In this document: positions 1-8,574 of the stretch, piece after piece | How the letters are laid out: every line of letters starts with the position of its first letter | Position numbering within the stretch: the first letter of the stretch is position 1 | From: CAYQTE01 sp964420285 | GTDB taxonomy: Bacteria; Planctomycetota; Phycisphaerae; Tepidisphaerales; Tepidisphaeraceae | DNA: 25,288 nucleotides | NCBI GenBank assembly: GCA_964420285.1 | Contig: CAYQTE010000067.1 | Coordinates: 1-25,288 of the forward strand | Direction: 5' to 3' | Position numbers and translations under genes: made by a program | The notes under the pieces: generated by a model | Database searches by the model: none | What the model was told of the DNA's origin: nothing | The model's input: only the letters and a program-made list of their open reading frames with translations

Positions 1-33
1 TGGTGGCGTATATTGTTCCGATCTCCCTACGGC

Positions 34-304
34 TGGCGTAACGGAAGGCGACACGAACCTCCGTTGGGGCAATTGACCTTGGTCGCACGTGCTTTTCGCC
101 AATTTATGCCGCCTCACGCATCGTCGATCGGGCGCTGCGCGGCGGCCGGAAAGCCCGCGTTCCCGCTGGTTCGTCTCCGCCTTTCCCGCCGCCATGCGCC
201 ACGCTGCGCCTATCTTACCAGATTCGCCGCCGCCGGGCCACCCCCGCATGCCGGCCGCAGCGCGATATTTTCTGATCGAATGGTCCTGTCCCGTTCAGTT
301 GCTC
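34..304 (-). repeat. 5'-region tandem repeat, copy 1
   Basis: This is the leftmost of four related segments at roughly 560-730 bp intervals. It is nearly identical to copy 2 over about 230 bp, including ATGCGCCACGCTGCGCCTAT and GGCCACCCCCGCATGCCGGC on the plus strand. Read on the minus strand it holds TGGTAAGAT at 212-220, which fits an extended -10 element, and further down GTGAGGCGGC followed by ATAAATTGGCGAAAAGCA, the same block that contains an ATG in copies 2 and 3. By analogy with the other copies it should lie upstream of a small minus-strand gene outside the window. Confidence 0.75.
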
Positions 305-336
305 CGTCCGCCCAAATGCGATTCGTTCATAATATT

Positions 337-666
337 TCACTTACCAGTCGCCGTAACGTCCGACACCTGGCCGTTCGTAAATTCTATAGCGTACGCCCAT
401 CGCACCCATTTGTATTTGGATACGTAAACAAGGTCAAAGGTCTGGCCGGATTGCGCGACGGTATCGTAGGGCGCGCCGAACCGCGCGGTAATCTGGGCCG
501 GTGTCAATCCTCGCAAATTCGCAAGTGTAAATTGTGGATCGGGATATGCACCATAAAATAAAAACGCCGCGAGAAGAACAAGAAGTACCAGAGCGAACGC
601 CCAGCAATACTTCCGGATTTTGCGCCGCCGTTGCGAGCTGTGATCGGGGCCCAAATCCTGAATCAT
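337..666 (-). CDS. Small membrane protein with BamE/SmpA-like C-terminal part
   Basis: The product is 109 residues. A basic N-terminus (RRRKIRK, residues 13-19) is followed by one hydrophobic helix at about 20-40, then an extracytoplasmic part. That part reads LRGLTPAQITARFGAPYDTV, then a Tyr-containing strand, then FTNGQVSDV. The order 'gl..aqI...fG.P' then 'Y' then 'F.ngkV..v' is typical of SmpA/OmlA/BamE-like domains, so I infer that fold; the function is unknown. I chose the ATG at 666 because GAGGCGAGG lies just upstream. The frame stays open further upstream into repeat copy 2, but that part looks non-coding. It is the first of three small membrane protein genes here, each behind a repeat copy. 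Confidence 0.65.
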   Translation of the reverse strand: MIQDLGPDHSSQRRRKIRKYCWAFALVLLVLLAAFLFYGAYPDPQFTLANLRGLTPAQITARFGAPYDTVAQSGQTFDLVYVSKYKWVRWAYAIEFTNGQVSDVTATGK

Positions 667-682
667 ATTTGCCTCGCCTCTC

Positions 683-949
683 GGGTAACTGAATGGGCCA
701 CAACCATCCATTCGAGCAATCGCCCTTGGGCGCAACTGCTTTTCGCCAATTCATGCCGCCTCACCCATCGTCGATCGGGCGCTGCCCGGCGGCCGGACGG
801 CCCGCGTTCCCGCTGGTTCATCTCCGCCCGTCCCGCCACCATGCGCCACGCTGCGCCTATCTTACCAGATTCGCCGCCGCCGGGCCACCCCCGCATGCCG
901 GCCGCAGCGCGGTATCTTCTGATCGGATGGTCCTGTCCCGGTCAGTTGC
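683..949 (-). repeat. 5'-region tandem repeat, copy 2
   Basis: This copy lies immediately upstream of the 337-666 gene. It carries TGGTAAGAT at 859-867 (minus strand), then GTGAGGCGGC and an ATG at 754 that opens with MNWRKAVAPKGD. It ends near the GTAACTGAATGGG segment, which is shared with copy 3. The MNWRK frame is not the frame of the downstream gene. Similarity to copy 1 is close to identity over 740-945; similarity to copies 3 and 4 is strongest around the -10-like site and the start block. Confidence 0.75.
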
Positions 950-981
950 TCCCCTCAAAAATTCCAGACCATTTATCCGCG

Positions 982-1407
982 CTATCCATTACAGCAAAAA
1001 CCGCTACAGAACCAAATAAACGCGAAGCTCAAATGCACGGCGAGGCGAGCACGGCGAAGCGGGGAAAACCAGATCAGAAACAATAGCGAGATTGTTGAGA
1101 CGATGAACGCTACCACGGCAGCCCACAGGTCGTTGACATGTTCGCCCCCAAGTAGACTGATTCCGAGCCCAAATGGACCCGCTTCCGCACGGAAAGTGTT
1201 TCTGGCTCGTATCCACAAGGTAAGAGGAGCCCCGCCGCCCGGTGTGCCTATCGGTAGAAAGCCGTTGAGGAATATGCCGCAAAGACATGCTGCACCATAG
1301 ACGAGCCAGATCTCAGTCCTCGTGGGTAGGTGCGCGGCGATGGGGACCGTCGGACCCGCGTAATCGAGCGGGATGCCTTTTTCGTCGTTTTTCTTTCGTT
1401 CGCGCAT
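982..1407 (-). CDS. Small multi-pass membrane protein, unknown
   Basis: The 141-residue product has a charged N-terminus (MRERKKNDEKG), a PLDYA motif at about 14-18, and hydrophobic segments at about 33-52, 95-115 and 122-139. The middle part (PIGTPGGGAP to GPFGLGISLLGGEH) is Gly/Pro rich and amphipathic. I do not recognise the family. The PLDYA box ahead of the first helix recurs in the membrane protein at 10309-11154. The start is the first ATG of the frame; its Shine-Dalgarno is weak. It lies downstream of repeat copy 3, about 120 bp from that copy's start block. Confidence 0.6.
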   Translation of the reverse strand: MRERKKNDEKGIPLDYAGPTVPIAAHLPTRTEIWLVYGAACLCGIFLNGFLPIGTPGGGAPLTLWIRARNTFRAEAGPFGLGISLLGGEHVNDLWAAVVAFIVSTISLLFLIWFSPLRRARLAVHLSFAFIWFCSGFCCNG

Positions 1408-1453
1408 TTGATATAGGTAGTCTCTATCGCGGGATCTGGGTAATTAAAGCAGA

Positions 1454-1644
1454 GGATAACTGAATGGGACACAAGACTCCATTCGCGCAATTGACCATGG
1501 ACGCAACTGCTTTTCGCCAACCCATGCCGCCTCACGCATCCACGATCCGGCGCTGCCCGGCCGGGTTGTGCATTGCCGGACGCCGGGCGGATTTTACCAG
1601 ATTCGCCCTTGTCGCGTTAGAGCCAAACGCCGCCCGCAGCGCGA
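1454..1644 (-). repeat. 5'-region tandem repeat, copy 3 (internally shortened)
   Basis: This copy shares GAATGGG-ACACAA and CTTTTCGCCAA with copy 2, and TTGTGCATTGCCGGACGC plus GGATTTTACCAGATTC with copy 4. TGGTAAAAT is at 1591-1599 (minus strand). The conserved start block opens at 1525 with MGWRKAVAS. Only about 66 bp separate the -10-like site from this ATG, against about 105-115 bp in copies 2 and 4, so roughly 45 bp have been lost between them. The MGWRK frame closes after about 30 codons and is out of frame with the gene at 982-1407. Confidence 0.7.
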
Positions 1645-1712
1645 CGTAGCGCCGGGCCGCAACCGCTGCTGTCCGTGCTTCATTTGCCCAGCGCGAACGT
1701 GTGGTGCCTCGC

Positions 1713-2048
1713 TCAGCTGTAGAATCGCGGAGCAATTACCCAAACGAGCACGACGAGAAATACTAACAGGGCAGCCAACGACAGTCTTCTGTCGCGCCTC
1801 GAGAAACATCCAGCGGCACCGCACAAAGCCCCGAACAAGCACACCGGGAACGCCAGGAGATGCAGCCGTGCGGCATATGGTGGGATGTGCAGGTAATTGT
1901 GGTGGTAAAATGCTTCAGTTCCCTCAACCACGAGCATCAGACATGCGCAGAGGATTTCCGTGGCAAGCGCGACGATGCCGAAGTAGGGCTGGTTGGGCCA
2001 TGCCTCCGGGCCGGGGCCAGTCTTTCGCCAGTTCACGTTGCCTCGCAT
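1713..2048 (-). CDS. Small three-helix membrane protein, unknown
   Basis: The product is 111 residues with three hydrophobic segments: about 23-42 (FGIVALATEILCACLMLVVE), 60-80 (LHLLAFPVCLFGALCGAAGC) and 89-107 (LSLAALLVFLVVLVWVIAP). I recognise no family. Its N-terminus contains NWRKTGPGP, encoded within repeat copy 4, so here the repeat-encoded NWRK start is in frame with the gene body, unlike the two genes to the left. A GTG at codon 5, just before NWRK and behind GAGG, is an equally good start. Confidence 0.6.
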   Translation of the reverse strand: MRGNVNWRKTGPGPEAWPNQPYFGIVALATEILCACLMLVVEGTEAFYHHNYLHIPPYAARLHLLAFPVCLFGALCGAAGCFSRRDRRLSLAALLVFLVVLVWVIAPRFYS

Positions 2049-2180
2049 TTACTCGCCCGCCGCTGCGCGGCGGCCGGGCGGTTGGCGTTTCCAATTATTC
2101 GTCTCCGCCGCCGGGCCGGCCGGGTTGTGCATTGCCGGACGCGGGGCGGATTTTACCAGATTCGGCCGTGTCGGGTAACG
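2020..2180 (-). repeat. 5'-region tandem repeat, copy 4
   Basis: This is the most divergent copy. It shares CCGGGTTGTGCATTGCCGGA and GATTTTACCAGATTCG with copy 3 and the CTTTCGCCAGTTCACGTTGCC region with all copies. TGGTAAAAT is at 2150-2158 on the minus strand. The GAGG-N4-start block runs into the start of the gene at 1713-2048 and encodes its NWRK. A TTACCC hexamer 17 bp upstream of TAAAAT could be a weak -35. Confidence 0.65.
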
Positions 2181-2624
2181 GCCATGTGGGATTGAGGGCG
2201 GACGCGTCGGACCCGCCGGGTATGCGCGCCCAGATCGGACTGGGGCGGGCAGACTTAGCCCGTAGTTCGAACTCCTACAGGCCGAGTTCGGACTTTCTTG
2301 GCGTATTTGGGGATGGATTTGGACTCGATTTTCGATCGCAACCGTGTTATTCGGCCAGGAAGCGGGTTTGCCGGCGGGGGCTAGCGCGCGGGGAATTGGC
2401 TCAACTGTTGGAAGAATAAGGGGTTGGGCGCCGTGGCGTTGGTTGAGGCTGAGCGGTTCAGAGTCGCTGGCTGTGAACCCCCACCTCGGTCTTCCCCCTC
2501 CAGTACAAGGGGCGGAGGAAAAGACAGGCTCCCGGAAAATTGGACACACTCGGGGGCTAACGGCGGCGTTCGGATGTGGTCAATTCTTGCATGGGGCGGT
2601 AGGATATGGGGTTGAGGATTAAGC
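2181..2624. other. Gene-free stretch between the repeat cluster and the next gene
   Basis: About 440 bp holds no convincing gene: the open frames here have biased, low-complexity composition and no recognisable start. The only structure I see is at about 2491-2521, where CCCCT and AGGGG pair around CCAGTACA, next to GGCGGAGGAAAAG. This resembles the GTAC-centred hairpins of the intergenic element at 11181-11312 and may be a degenerate member of the same family. The promoter of the gene at 2625 should lie here, but I cannot place it. Confidence 0.4.
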
Positions 2625-3245
2625 ATGGCGAGAAACGGGACATGGCGGGTGGCGGCGATGATGGGGGTGGTCGTTTGGTGGTGTGGGATGAGCGGGACGG
2701 CCGGGGGGCAGCCGGTGCCGCCTTATCCGCAGCCGGGGATGCCGGGCGGGCCGATGCCCGGCGGCGGGCGGGATGCCGGGCCGGGGACGATGGGGCCGGG
2801 GGCGAGAGGACCAGTGCAAACGGGGCCACCGCCGTTTCTTATTGACGCCGACACGCCGTTTGAGCGACCGATCACGACGATAACGGCCGAGCCGCTGTTT
2901 GGCGGACGGCCGGAGAACGCCACCGGCGGTCCGGCGGCGACAGCGCCGCATGTTGACGTGAATCCGGGACCGGCGGCCATTGCTCGGGCCGAGGTCCAAT
3001 ATGGCAAGATGACGGAGATGCCGGCCGGAATCGGATATATCGGCGGCGCGGGAATCAAGGAAAAGCCGGGCCGTGGCGCGCGAGCCGGCGGCTCGGCGCC
3101 GGGCCAAAGCGGTGCGCGGTCTGGTGGGTCAGGGGCGCGCGATCCGAAGGCGCCCCCGCCGGCCCCGCCGCCGCCAGCGGGTGTGCTCGATAAGCCGGGA
3201 ATCAACTTCCTGCGTCCACTGGCCACGGGCGCCAGCGGAGGCTAA
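2625..3245 (+). CDS. Secreted Pro/Gly-rich protein, unknown
   Basis: The 206-residue product starts with a signal-peptide-like segment (basic MARNGTWR, hydrophobic VAAMMGVVVWWCGM, then SGTAGGQ). A Pro/Gly/Met-rich stretch (about 30-68) follows, then a more complex central part (about 70-140, PPFLIDADTPFERPITTITAEP and VQYGKMTEMPAGIGYIGGAG), then a basic Gly/Ser/Ala tail and a Pro run. It is probably exported and largely disordered. The start at 2625 is supported by GAGG seven bases upstream. The gene ends 85 bp before the large AsmA-like gene on the same strand, so co-transcription is likely. No homologue is recognised and no function is claimed. Confidence 0.6.
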   Translation: MARNGTWRVAAMMGVVVWWCGMSGTAGGQPVPPYPQPGMPGGPMPGGGRDAGPGTMGPGARGPVQTGPPPFLIDADTPFERPITTITAEPLFGGRPENATGGPAATAPHVDVNPGPAAIARAEVQYGKMTEMPAGIGYIGGAGIKEKPGRGARAGGSAPGQSGARSGGSGARDPKAPPPAPPPPAGVLDKPGINFLRPLATGASGG

Positions 3246-3330
3246 TTCAAGGCGGCCTGCCAAGCGGGCGGACCGCCGTCGGGTGCCGGAGCGCGGAACT
3301 TTTTATTCACTCTTTGCAATAACAACTACC

Positions 3331-6300
3331 ATGCCAGAACAAGAACCCTCATCGTCATCGCCAATGTCCAACGACAAGACCGACCAGGCCAACGTCCCGC
3401 CGGCAACGCCACCCGGCGGCACGCCCGCAGCGCCGGCGCCCAAGCGGAAGCGATCCAAATGGGTACGGCGAATCCTCATCGGCGTTGGCGGCGTGGTGGT
3501 GCTGCTGATTCTCCTGGTGCTCATGCTGCCGACCATCGCCGGCAGCGGAACGGTGCGCGGCATCGTCGTCGATCAGGTGAACAAGGCCCTTTCCGGCCAT
3601 CTCACCATCACCGACTGGTCGTTTTCCTGGACGGGCGGATTGAAGATCACCGGCGTGGACGTGAAGGATTCCAAGCAGTCGCACGTGCTTTCCGTGAAGG
3701 AATTCAGCACCGGCCTGTCGCTGCTGGGGGCGGCCAAGGGAAATTATGCCCTGGGCAAGACCTCGCTTGACGGCGTGGATTTCTTCATCGTCCGCCAGAA
3801 GGACGGGCAGCTCAATCTCATGGCACTGGCCAAGGGATCGGCCGCACCGGCAAGCCCGGCGCCGGCGCCTTCCGCGCCGTCGAACGTCAAACCGTCGCCA
3901 GCGCCATCAACTCCGCCGCCGGCCGCGGCTTCGGCGCCGATCAATCTGCCGGCGCTGACCGGTGATTTCGTGCTGTCGAACTGCACCGGAACATTCCAGG
4001 ACGACATCTCGAACCGCACCATCCAGGTGAAGGCGATCGACGGCGAACTCAAGATCGACGATCTCAACAAGCCGATCATCGACTCGCTGACGATCACCTC
4101 CGGGCTGATCGGCGGGCCGGCCTCGACCATCAAGATCGACGGCTCATTCACCGCCATCAAGAACGGCCAGCTCGACGTGAGCAAGATCATCGACATCCTG
4201 AGCGCGGACCAGACGATCACGGTGACGAATCTGGATCTCTCGACGGTGACGCCCATGATGGCGATCGCCAGCCCCACGCCCATCGGGGCGACGATGTCCG
4301 GTATCCTCACCAGCAAATACGACCTGCACGTGAAACCCGGCGGGGCCGCCACAATCACCAGCAGCATCGATGTTCCGCACCTGGTTGTCGGCGGATCGGT
4401 TCTGAACGGCGATACGTTCGACGCCGGGGAACTGTCGCTGAATCTTGACGCTTCGGCAACCGGAGTTGATCCGACGTCGCGCGTCAAGGTGAACACGCTG
4501 AACTTCAAGACCAGGCAAGTGACGCTGGGCGTGAACGTCGATGCGGCGCAGGGTTCGCTCAGCGAGTTGGGCACGTTCCTGCCGCAGATTATCGATGCGG
4601 TTCTGCATGCCCGGAAAACCGATCAGACGATCACGCTGCCGGGCAGTGCCGCCGGCGGAACCGTGGCCATCACGCTGCACGCGGATGTGCCGGGCATCGT
4701 GAATCAGCTTCCGCACATGGCGCGGCTGAATTCCGGCACGACGCTGACGAGCGGCACGCTGGACCATTCCACCAACGTCACCATTGCGCAGGATAAAGTC
4801 ACCGTCGCCATCAAGACCGACATCGCGCTGGCCGGCACCAGCGACGGCAAACCCGTCAGCATTCCGAAATTCTCCTCCGATCTTGGCGTGAGCGCAACCG
4901 GGGGCAAGAAGCCGTCGATCGGCGATCTGAAGGCCAACATCGACAGCAGTTTCCTTACGCTCAACACCGCAGCGCCGTCGCTGGCGCAGCTTAATGCAAC
5001 CGGCAATATCAATCTCGATGACCTGCAATCGAAGCTCGCCGCCCTATTCAACCTCGGCACGCTGACCGTTGGCGGCACGGGCAAACTGGCGCTGAATTCA
5101 ACCGGCGATCCCACCGCGCCTAATGGCGTGGTGAAGGCAACCAACTCGATCGAGTTCACCAATCTCAAGATCAGCGGCCTGGGCAGCCTGCCGCCGGTGA
5201 CGCGAGATCGGCTGGCGATCGGTCTGACCGGCGACATCACCAACGACAGCGCCGCCGTCGTGCAGGCGATTCACAATATCGAACTGACGGTGCAAGCCGG
5301 ACCGGCCGCCGCGCCGGTTGTGGACATGCATGCCAAGGCGGATGCGTCGATGGCGGGCCCGGCTCTGGCGGCGACGTTTCAACTGGATAAATGCATCGTC
5401 GATTGTCCCAGGCTGGTTGCGGAGCAGAAGGACTTGCTGACCGCGATGGGCAAGCCGGCCACAAAGCCGGCCGCCAATGCACCGGCGGCGCCGCCGTCGC
5501 TTCTGGCACAGCTTGGCTCGGGCGAGATGACTCTGCCCAGCGGAACCGTCAACCTGACAGCGGGCGGCTCGTACGACTCCACCGGCGTTAATCTCTCGAC
5601 GCCGTTGGCTCTTGGTCTGCACAATTTCACGCTCGTAGCCAAGGATGGCAACTCCACGCGCAATCTGCTGGACAACGAATCGGCCGATTTCACCATGGCC
5701 GGCAAGATCAGCACCCAAAACGGCATCGCGGCGGATTTGAGCACGCTGTCGCTGACCACGTCGGACGGCGTGATTTCGCTGTCCAACAATTCCGGGCAGC
5801 ACCTGGTCTTCTCGCGCAACAGCGCCGGCGCCATCAGCGGCAGCGGCACGATCACCGCGCAGGTCAAACTCAAACGCGGGCTGACGATCGCCCAGGGTTT
5901 CAGCGGCCCGGCCCAGCCGACCACGCAACCGACATTGCAAAGCGGGCAGCTCGCCGCGAGCATCGGCTTCTCCCACGCGGCCAATGGCAAATCCTCCGAC
6001 GTGAACGGCGACATCAAGATCACCGCTCTCACCGTGGCCAGCCCCACCGTCAGCGTGCTGAACAACGAAACCATCGACATGCCCATCAAGGCGTCCCTGG
6101 CCGATGACGGAACCACGGCCACCGCGTCCGTCGGCGCCAACACGTCGATGGGCAACTTCTCCGCTAACGACATCAACGTATTGCTGGCGCGGATGGTCAA
6201 CGGCAAGGCCGTGCCCGCCGACACTCTGGACATGTTGCAAAGTGCTCACATTGTGGTCGCCAACGCGGATATTCCCAAGATCAGGGCGCTGCTGAATGCG

Positions 6301-8202
6301 ATCACGCCGCCGTCGTCGGGTCCGGCCGTCGCTGCCGCTGCGGGCAACGACACCGCCGCCAATCCCAACGCCTCCGCCGCGCCCCCGCCGCCGATGGTCA
6401 TCAAATCCGGCGTCGCCAATGCCGACATCACCGTCGCCCGCAAGGCTCAATCCACAACCTTCGCGGTGAACAATCTGGCCGTTTCCAAACTCGCCCTCAC
6501 CTGCGGCGACGGCGCCTATGCGTGGGACAAGGACATCACGTTCAAGGCCGCCGCCAGCATTGACACGGCCGTCGATCCAAACAAGCAACAAGCATTGATG
6601 GACGAGATCAAGGCCGTCAACATCCAGTCGCTCGACGGCGATCTGGGCGTGGCGTCCATTTCGCTGGGCGCACCGATCGTGGTGAAGGATCTGTCCGCCG
6701 CCAAGCCCACATACAGCGGCACGATCAACGTCAACGGCGACATTGCCGGTTTGTCTCGCGTGGCCGAAGCAACCAGCGGCCTAAAGTCCGGCGCGTATCC
6801 TTACGCCGGCACGCTGGCCCTTTCCAACGCCCTCAGCACCGAAGCGGCCGGCATTCGCGTCGTTCAGACCGGCGGCGTCAAGAACTTCCAGGAATTCGCC
6901 GCCGACGGCAAGACCGTCCAATTCACCGAAGCGCAGATCGGTCTCAATACGCACATGGCCGTCAATCTCGACACGCGCACGCTTCTCATGGACGGCGACG
7001 GCGTCAACGTCACCATGGCCTCCAGCAAGGCGCTGGGCATCAAACTCACCGGCACGCTGCACGACTGGCAGACCGCACGGCAGTTCCAGGATGTCAAGCT
7101 CGGCCTCGATTACGATCTGGCCACACTCTGGAAAATCATCCTCCCCATGCTCACACCCGACCAGCAGACCAGCTACAAAGATCTCAAGCTCGCCGGAAAA
7201 TACCATCGCGACTTCGTGCTGGGCGGAAGTTTCCCGGCCGGGCCGGCGTTTAATGTCGCCATCCGCTCGCTGCTCGCCTCGGGCGATCTGACGGTGGACA
7301 CCTACGATCTGAACGGCCTGACGATTCAGAATCTCGACGTGCCAGTGGACATCAAGAGCGGCATCGTCCGCATCGCGTACAACGGCAAGCCGGCCGGTCA
7401 GGATCTCCCGGTTCCCGCGACGTTCAATTCCGGCAAGCTCGACCTGGGCGGCATCACGCTCGATCTGTCCGACGTGCATCCGCGCTTGAACGTGCCGGCC
7501 AACAAGGCCCTGATCGCCCAGGCCACGATCAATCCCGTCTTCGCCAATACGTGGATGAAGGATTACATCAACAACCCCGTCTTCGCCGATCCGCAATCGG
7601 CCAAGGGTCTGCTCGATATCACCATGGTCTCGTGCATAAAGCTGCCGCTGGACGCATTGATGAATTCCACCGGCCCCGAAAACGACGGCCGGGCAGAGGT
7701 CCGCATCAGCATCACGGGCTTCCAGATCGGTTCGAGCATGATCGGCGATATCCTCGGCGCCGTGGGCGGCCGCGGCAACAACGCCATCGACGGCGATATC
7801 AAGAACGGCAAACTCGTCATCGAAAAAGGCCTGGCCGAGCAGGACATGACCATCAACATCTCCGGCGAAAAATACGGCCTGCGATTGTTCGGAACGGTCG
7901 GCCTGCTGAACAAGACGCTCCAGCCGTATACAGTCGGAATCCCCGGCGCCATGTTCGCCAAGTTCGGCAAGGCCAACGCCAAAACGGCCGCTTTCCTTCC
8001 CGCCGAGGTCGATTGCCCGCTGAAGGGAACCGTCTCCAGTCCCAAGCTCGATACCTCCGGCCTGCTCAAGGCCCTGGCCGACGCCGAAGCCAAATCCCTC
8101 TTCGGCGGCGGCAGCAACCCACCCAGCACCACCGCCCCGGCCGGGCCTAAGAACAACAACCCGCTTAATCAATTGCAGAATCTCTTCCCCGGAGGCAAGT
8201 AG
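3331..8202 (+). CDS. Giant AsmA-like envelope protein
   Basis: The 1623-residue product has a charged, Pro-rich cytoplasmic N-terminus, one transmembrane helix at about 48-70 after KRKRSKWVRR, then a long periplasmic part. Directly after the helix comes an AsmA-type opening (VRGIVVDQVNKALSGHLTI, then FSWTGGLKITGVDVKD). Many repeats of amphipathic beta-strands and short Ala/Pro linkers (about 170-205, with TQP tripeptides near 865) follow. The C-terminal region (AIDGDIKNGKLVIEKGLAEQ, then a 'GTVSSPKLDTSG' strand) matches the closing part of AsmA-family proteins. AsmA/TamB/YhdP-type proteins are beta-groove proteins that bridge inner and outer membrane and move phospholipids; that role here is by analogy. 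ATG 3331 has no clear Shine-Dalgarno; ATG 3364 is an alternative. The frame is open further upstream, but that part overlaps the preceding gene. Confidence 0.8.
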   Translation: MPEQEPSSSSPMSNDKTDQANVPPATPPGGTPAAPAPKRKRSKWVRRILIGVGGVVVLLILLVLMLPTIAGSGTVRGIVVDQVNKALSGHLTITDWSFSWTGGLKITGVDVKDSKQSHVLSVKEFSTGLSLLGAAKGNYALGKTSLDGVDFFIVRQKDGQLNLMALAKGSAAPASPAPAPSAPSNVKPSPAPSTPPPAAASAPINLPALTGDFVLSNCTGTFQDDISNRTIQVKAIDGELKIDDLNKPIIDSLTITSGLIGGPASTIKIDGSFTAIKNGQLDVSKIIDILSADQTITVTNLDLSTVTPMMAIASPTPIGATMSGILTSKYDLHVKPGGAATITSSIDVPHLVVGGSVLNGDTFDAGELSLNLDASATGVDPTSRVKVNTLNFKTRQVTLGVNVDAAQGSLSELGTFLPQIIDAVLHARKTDQTITLPGSAAGGTVAITLHADVPGIVNQLPHMARLNSGTTLTSGTLDHSTNVTIAQDKVTVAIKTDIALAGTSDGKPVSIPKFSSDLGVSATGGKKPSIGDLKANIDSSFLTLNTAAPSLAQLNATGNINLDDLQSKLAALFNLGTLTVGGTGKLALNSTGDPTAPNGVVKATNSIEFTNLKISGLGSLPPVTRDRLAIGLTGDITNDSAAVVQAIHNIELTVQAGPAAAPVVDMHAKADASMAGPALAATFQLDKCIVDCPRLVAEQKDLLTAMGKPATKPAANAPAAPPSLLAQLGSGEMTLPSGTVNLTAGGSYDSTGVNLSTPLALGLHNFTLVAKDGNSTRNLLDNESADFTMAGKISTQNGIAADLSTLSLTTSDGVISLSNNSGQHLVFSRNSAGAISGSGTITAQVKLKRGLTIAQGFSGPAQPTTQPTLQSGQLAASIGFSHAANGKSSDVNGDIKITALTVASPTVSVLNNETIDMPIKASLADDGTTATASVGANTSMGNFSANDINVLLARMVNGKAVPADTLDMLQSAHIVVANADIPKIRALLNAITPPSSGPAVAAAAGNDTAANPNASAAPPPPMVIKSGVANADITVARKAQSTTFAVNNLAVSKLALTCGDGAYAWDKDITFKAAASIDTAVDPNKQQALMDEIKAVNIQSLDGDLGVASISLGAPIVVKDLSAAKPTYSGTINVNGDIAGLSRVAEATSGLKSGAYPYAGTLALSNALSTEAAGIRVVQTGGVKNFQEFAADGKTVQFTEAQIGLNTHMAVNLDTRTLLMDGDGVNVTMASSKALGIKLTGTLHDWQTARQFQDVKLGLDYDLATLWKIILPMLTPDQQTSYKDLKLAGKYHRDFVLGGSFPAGPAFNVAIRSLLASGDLTVDTYDLNGLTIQNLDVPVDIKSGIVRIAYNGKPAGQDLPVPATFNSGKLDLGGITLDLSDVHPRLNVPANKALIAQATINPVFANTWMKDYINNPVFADPQSAKGLLDITMVSCIKLPLDALMNSTGPENDGRAEVRISITGFQIGSSMIGDILGAVGGRGNNAIDGDIKNGKLVIEKGLAEQDMTINISGEKYGLRLFGTVGLLNKTLQPYTVGIPGAMFAKFGKANAKTAAFLPAEVDCPLKGTVSSPKLDTSGLLKALADAEAKSLFGGGSNPPSTTAPAGPKNNNPLNQLQNLFPGGK

Positions 8203-8358
8203 AGCAGGCGACGGCATCGCCACGGATTGGACTTGGCACCCATCGCTGCGATTGGCCAGCAGCCCGCATTCGCATCGGCGGAGCCGGCGGTATAGGATTG
8301 CGCTGCGCACGAGCGACATTCTTCGGTTCGACACGGCCCAGGTCGTGGAGGTGAAGGT

Positions 8359-8574
8359 ATGACAACAATTGACGCGATCTACGAGAATGGGATCTTTCAG
8401 CCGACCCAACGGGTTGAATTGCCGGAACATACACGGGTAAGGCTCCAGATCGACCCGATCGAGCCGACACCCGAGCAATCCAGTGCGATGGACGCCGTCT
8501 ACGAGGTCATGTCCCGGCGTTTTCATTCGGGTCGGCACGACCTGGCGGAACGCCACAATGAGCACCAGCCGTGA
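8359..8574 (+). CDS. DUF104-like antitoxin (AF2212/PG0164 type)
   Basis: The 71-residue product begins MTTIDAIYENGIFQPTQRVE and continues LPEHTRVRLQID. This is the short beta-barrel pattern 'i.AiYEnG.f.P...v.LpE.trV.l.i' of the DUF104/AF2212-like family, commonly paired with PIN-domain toxins. The C-terminal half (about 36-71) is helical and charged and probably wraps the toxin. GGAGGT at 8347-8352 gives a strong start. Its TGA overlaps the GTG of the toxin gene by four bases (GTGA), a typical translationally coupled toxin-antitoxin layout. Confidence 0.8.
   Translation: MTTIDAIYENGIFQPTQRVELPEHTRVRLQIDPIEPTPEQSSAMDAVYEVMSRRFHSGRHDLAERHNEHQP

Noticed and set aside
34..2180. CRISPR array
   Set aside because: The four repeats are about 160-270 bp long, are spaced by whole genes, and vary in length, which does not fit a CRISPR array.
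1568..2419. Plus-strand frame of 283 codons across the repeats
   Set aside because: It crosses repeat copies and a gene on the other strand, is Arg/Pro/Ala-rich, and has no start site or domain.
3295..3330. ECF promoter ahead of the AsmA-like gene (GGAACTT present)
   Set aside because: GGAACTT is there, but 15-17 bp downstream there is no TCAAA or TCTGA-like element, so the match is half only.
5098..6591. Second long minus-strand open frame opposite the AsmA-like gene
   Set aside because: Same reason: Arg/Gly/Val-rich composition without motifs, antisense to a real gene.
6781..8565. Long minus-strand open frame opposite the AsmA-like gene
   Set aside because: Its translation is Asp/Gly/Val/His-rich with no domain, and it is exactly antisense to a protein with clear family features. 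It is a codon-bias mirror frame.
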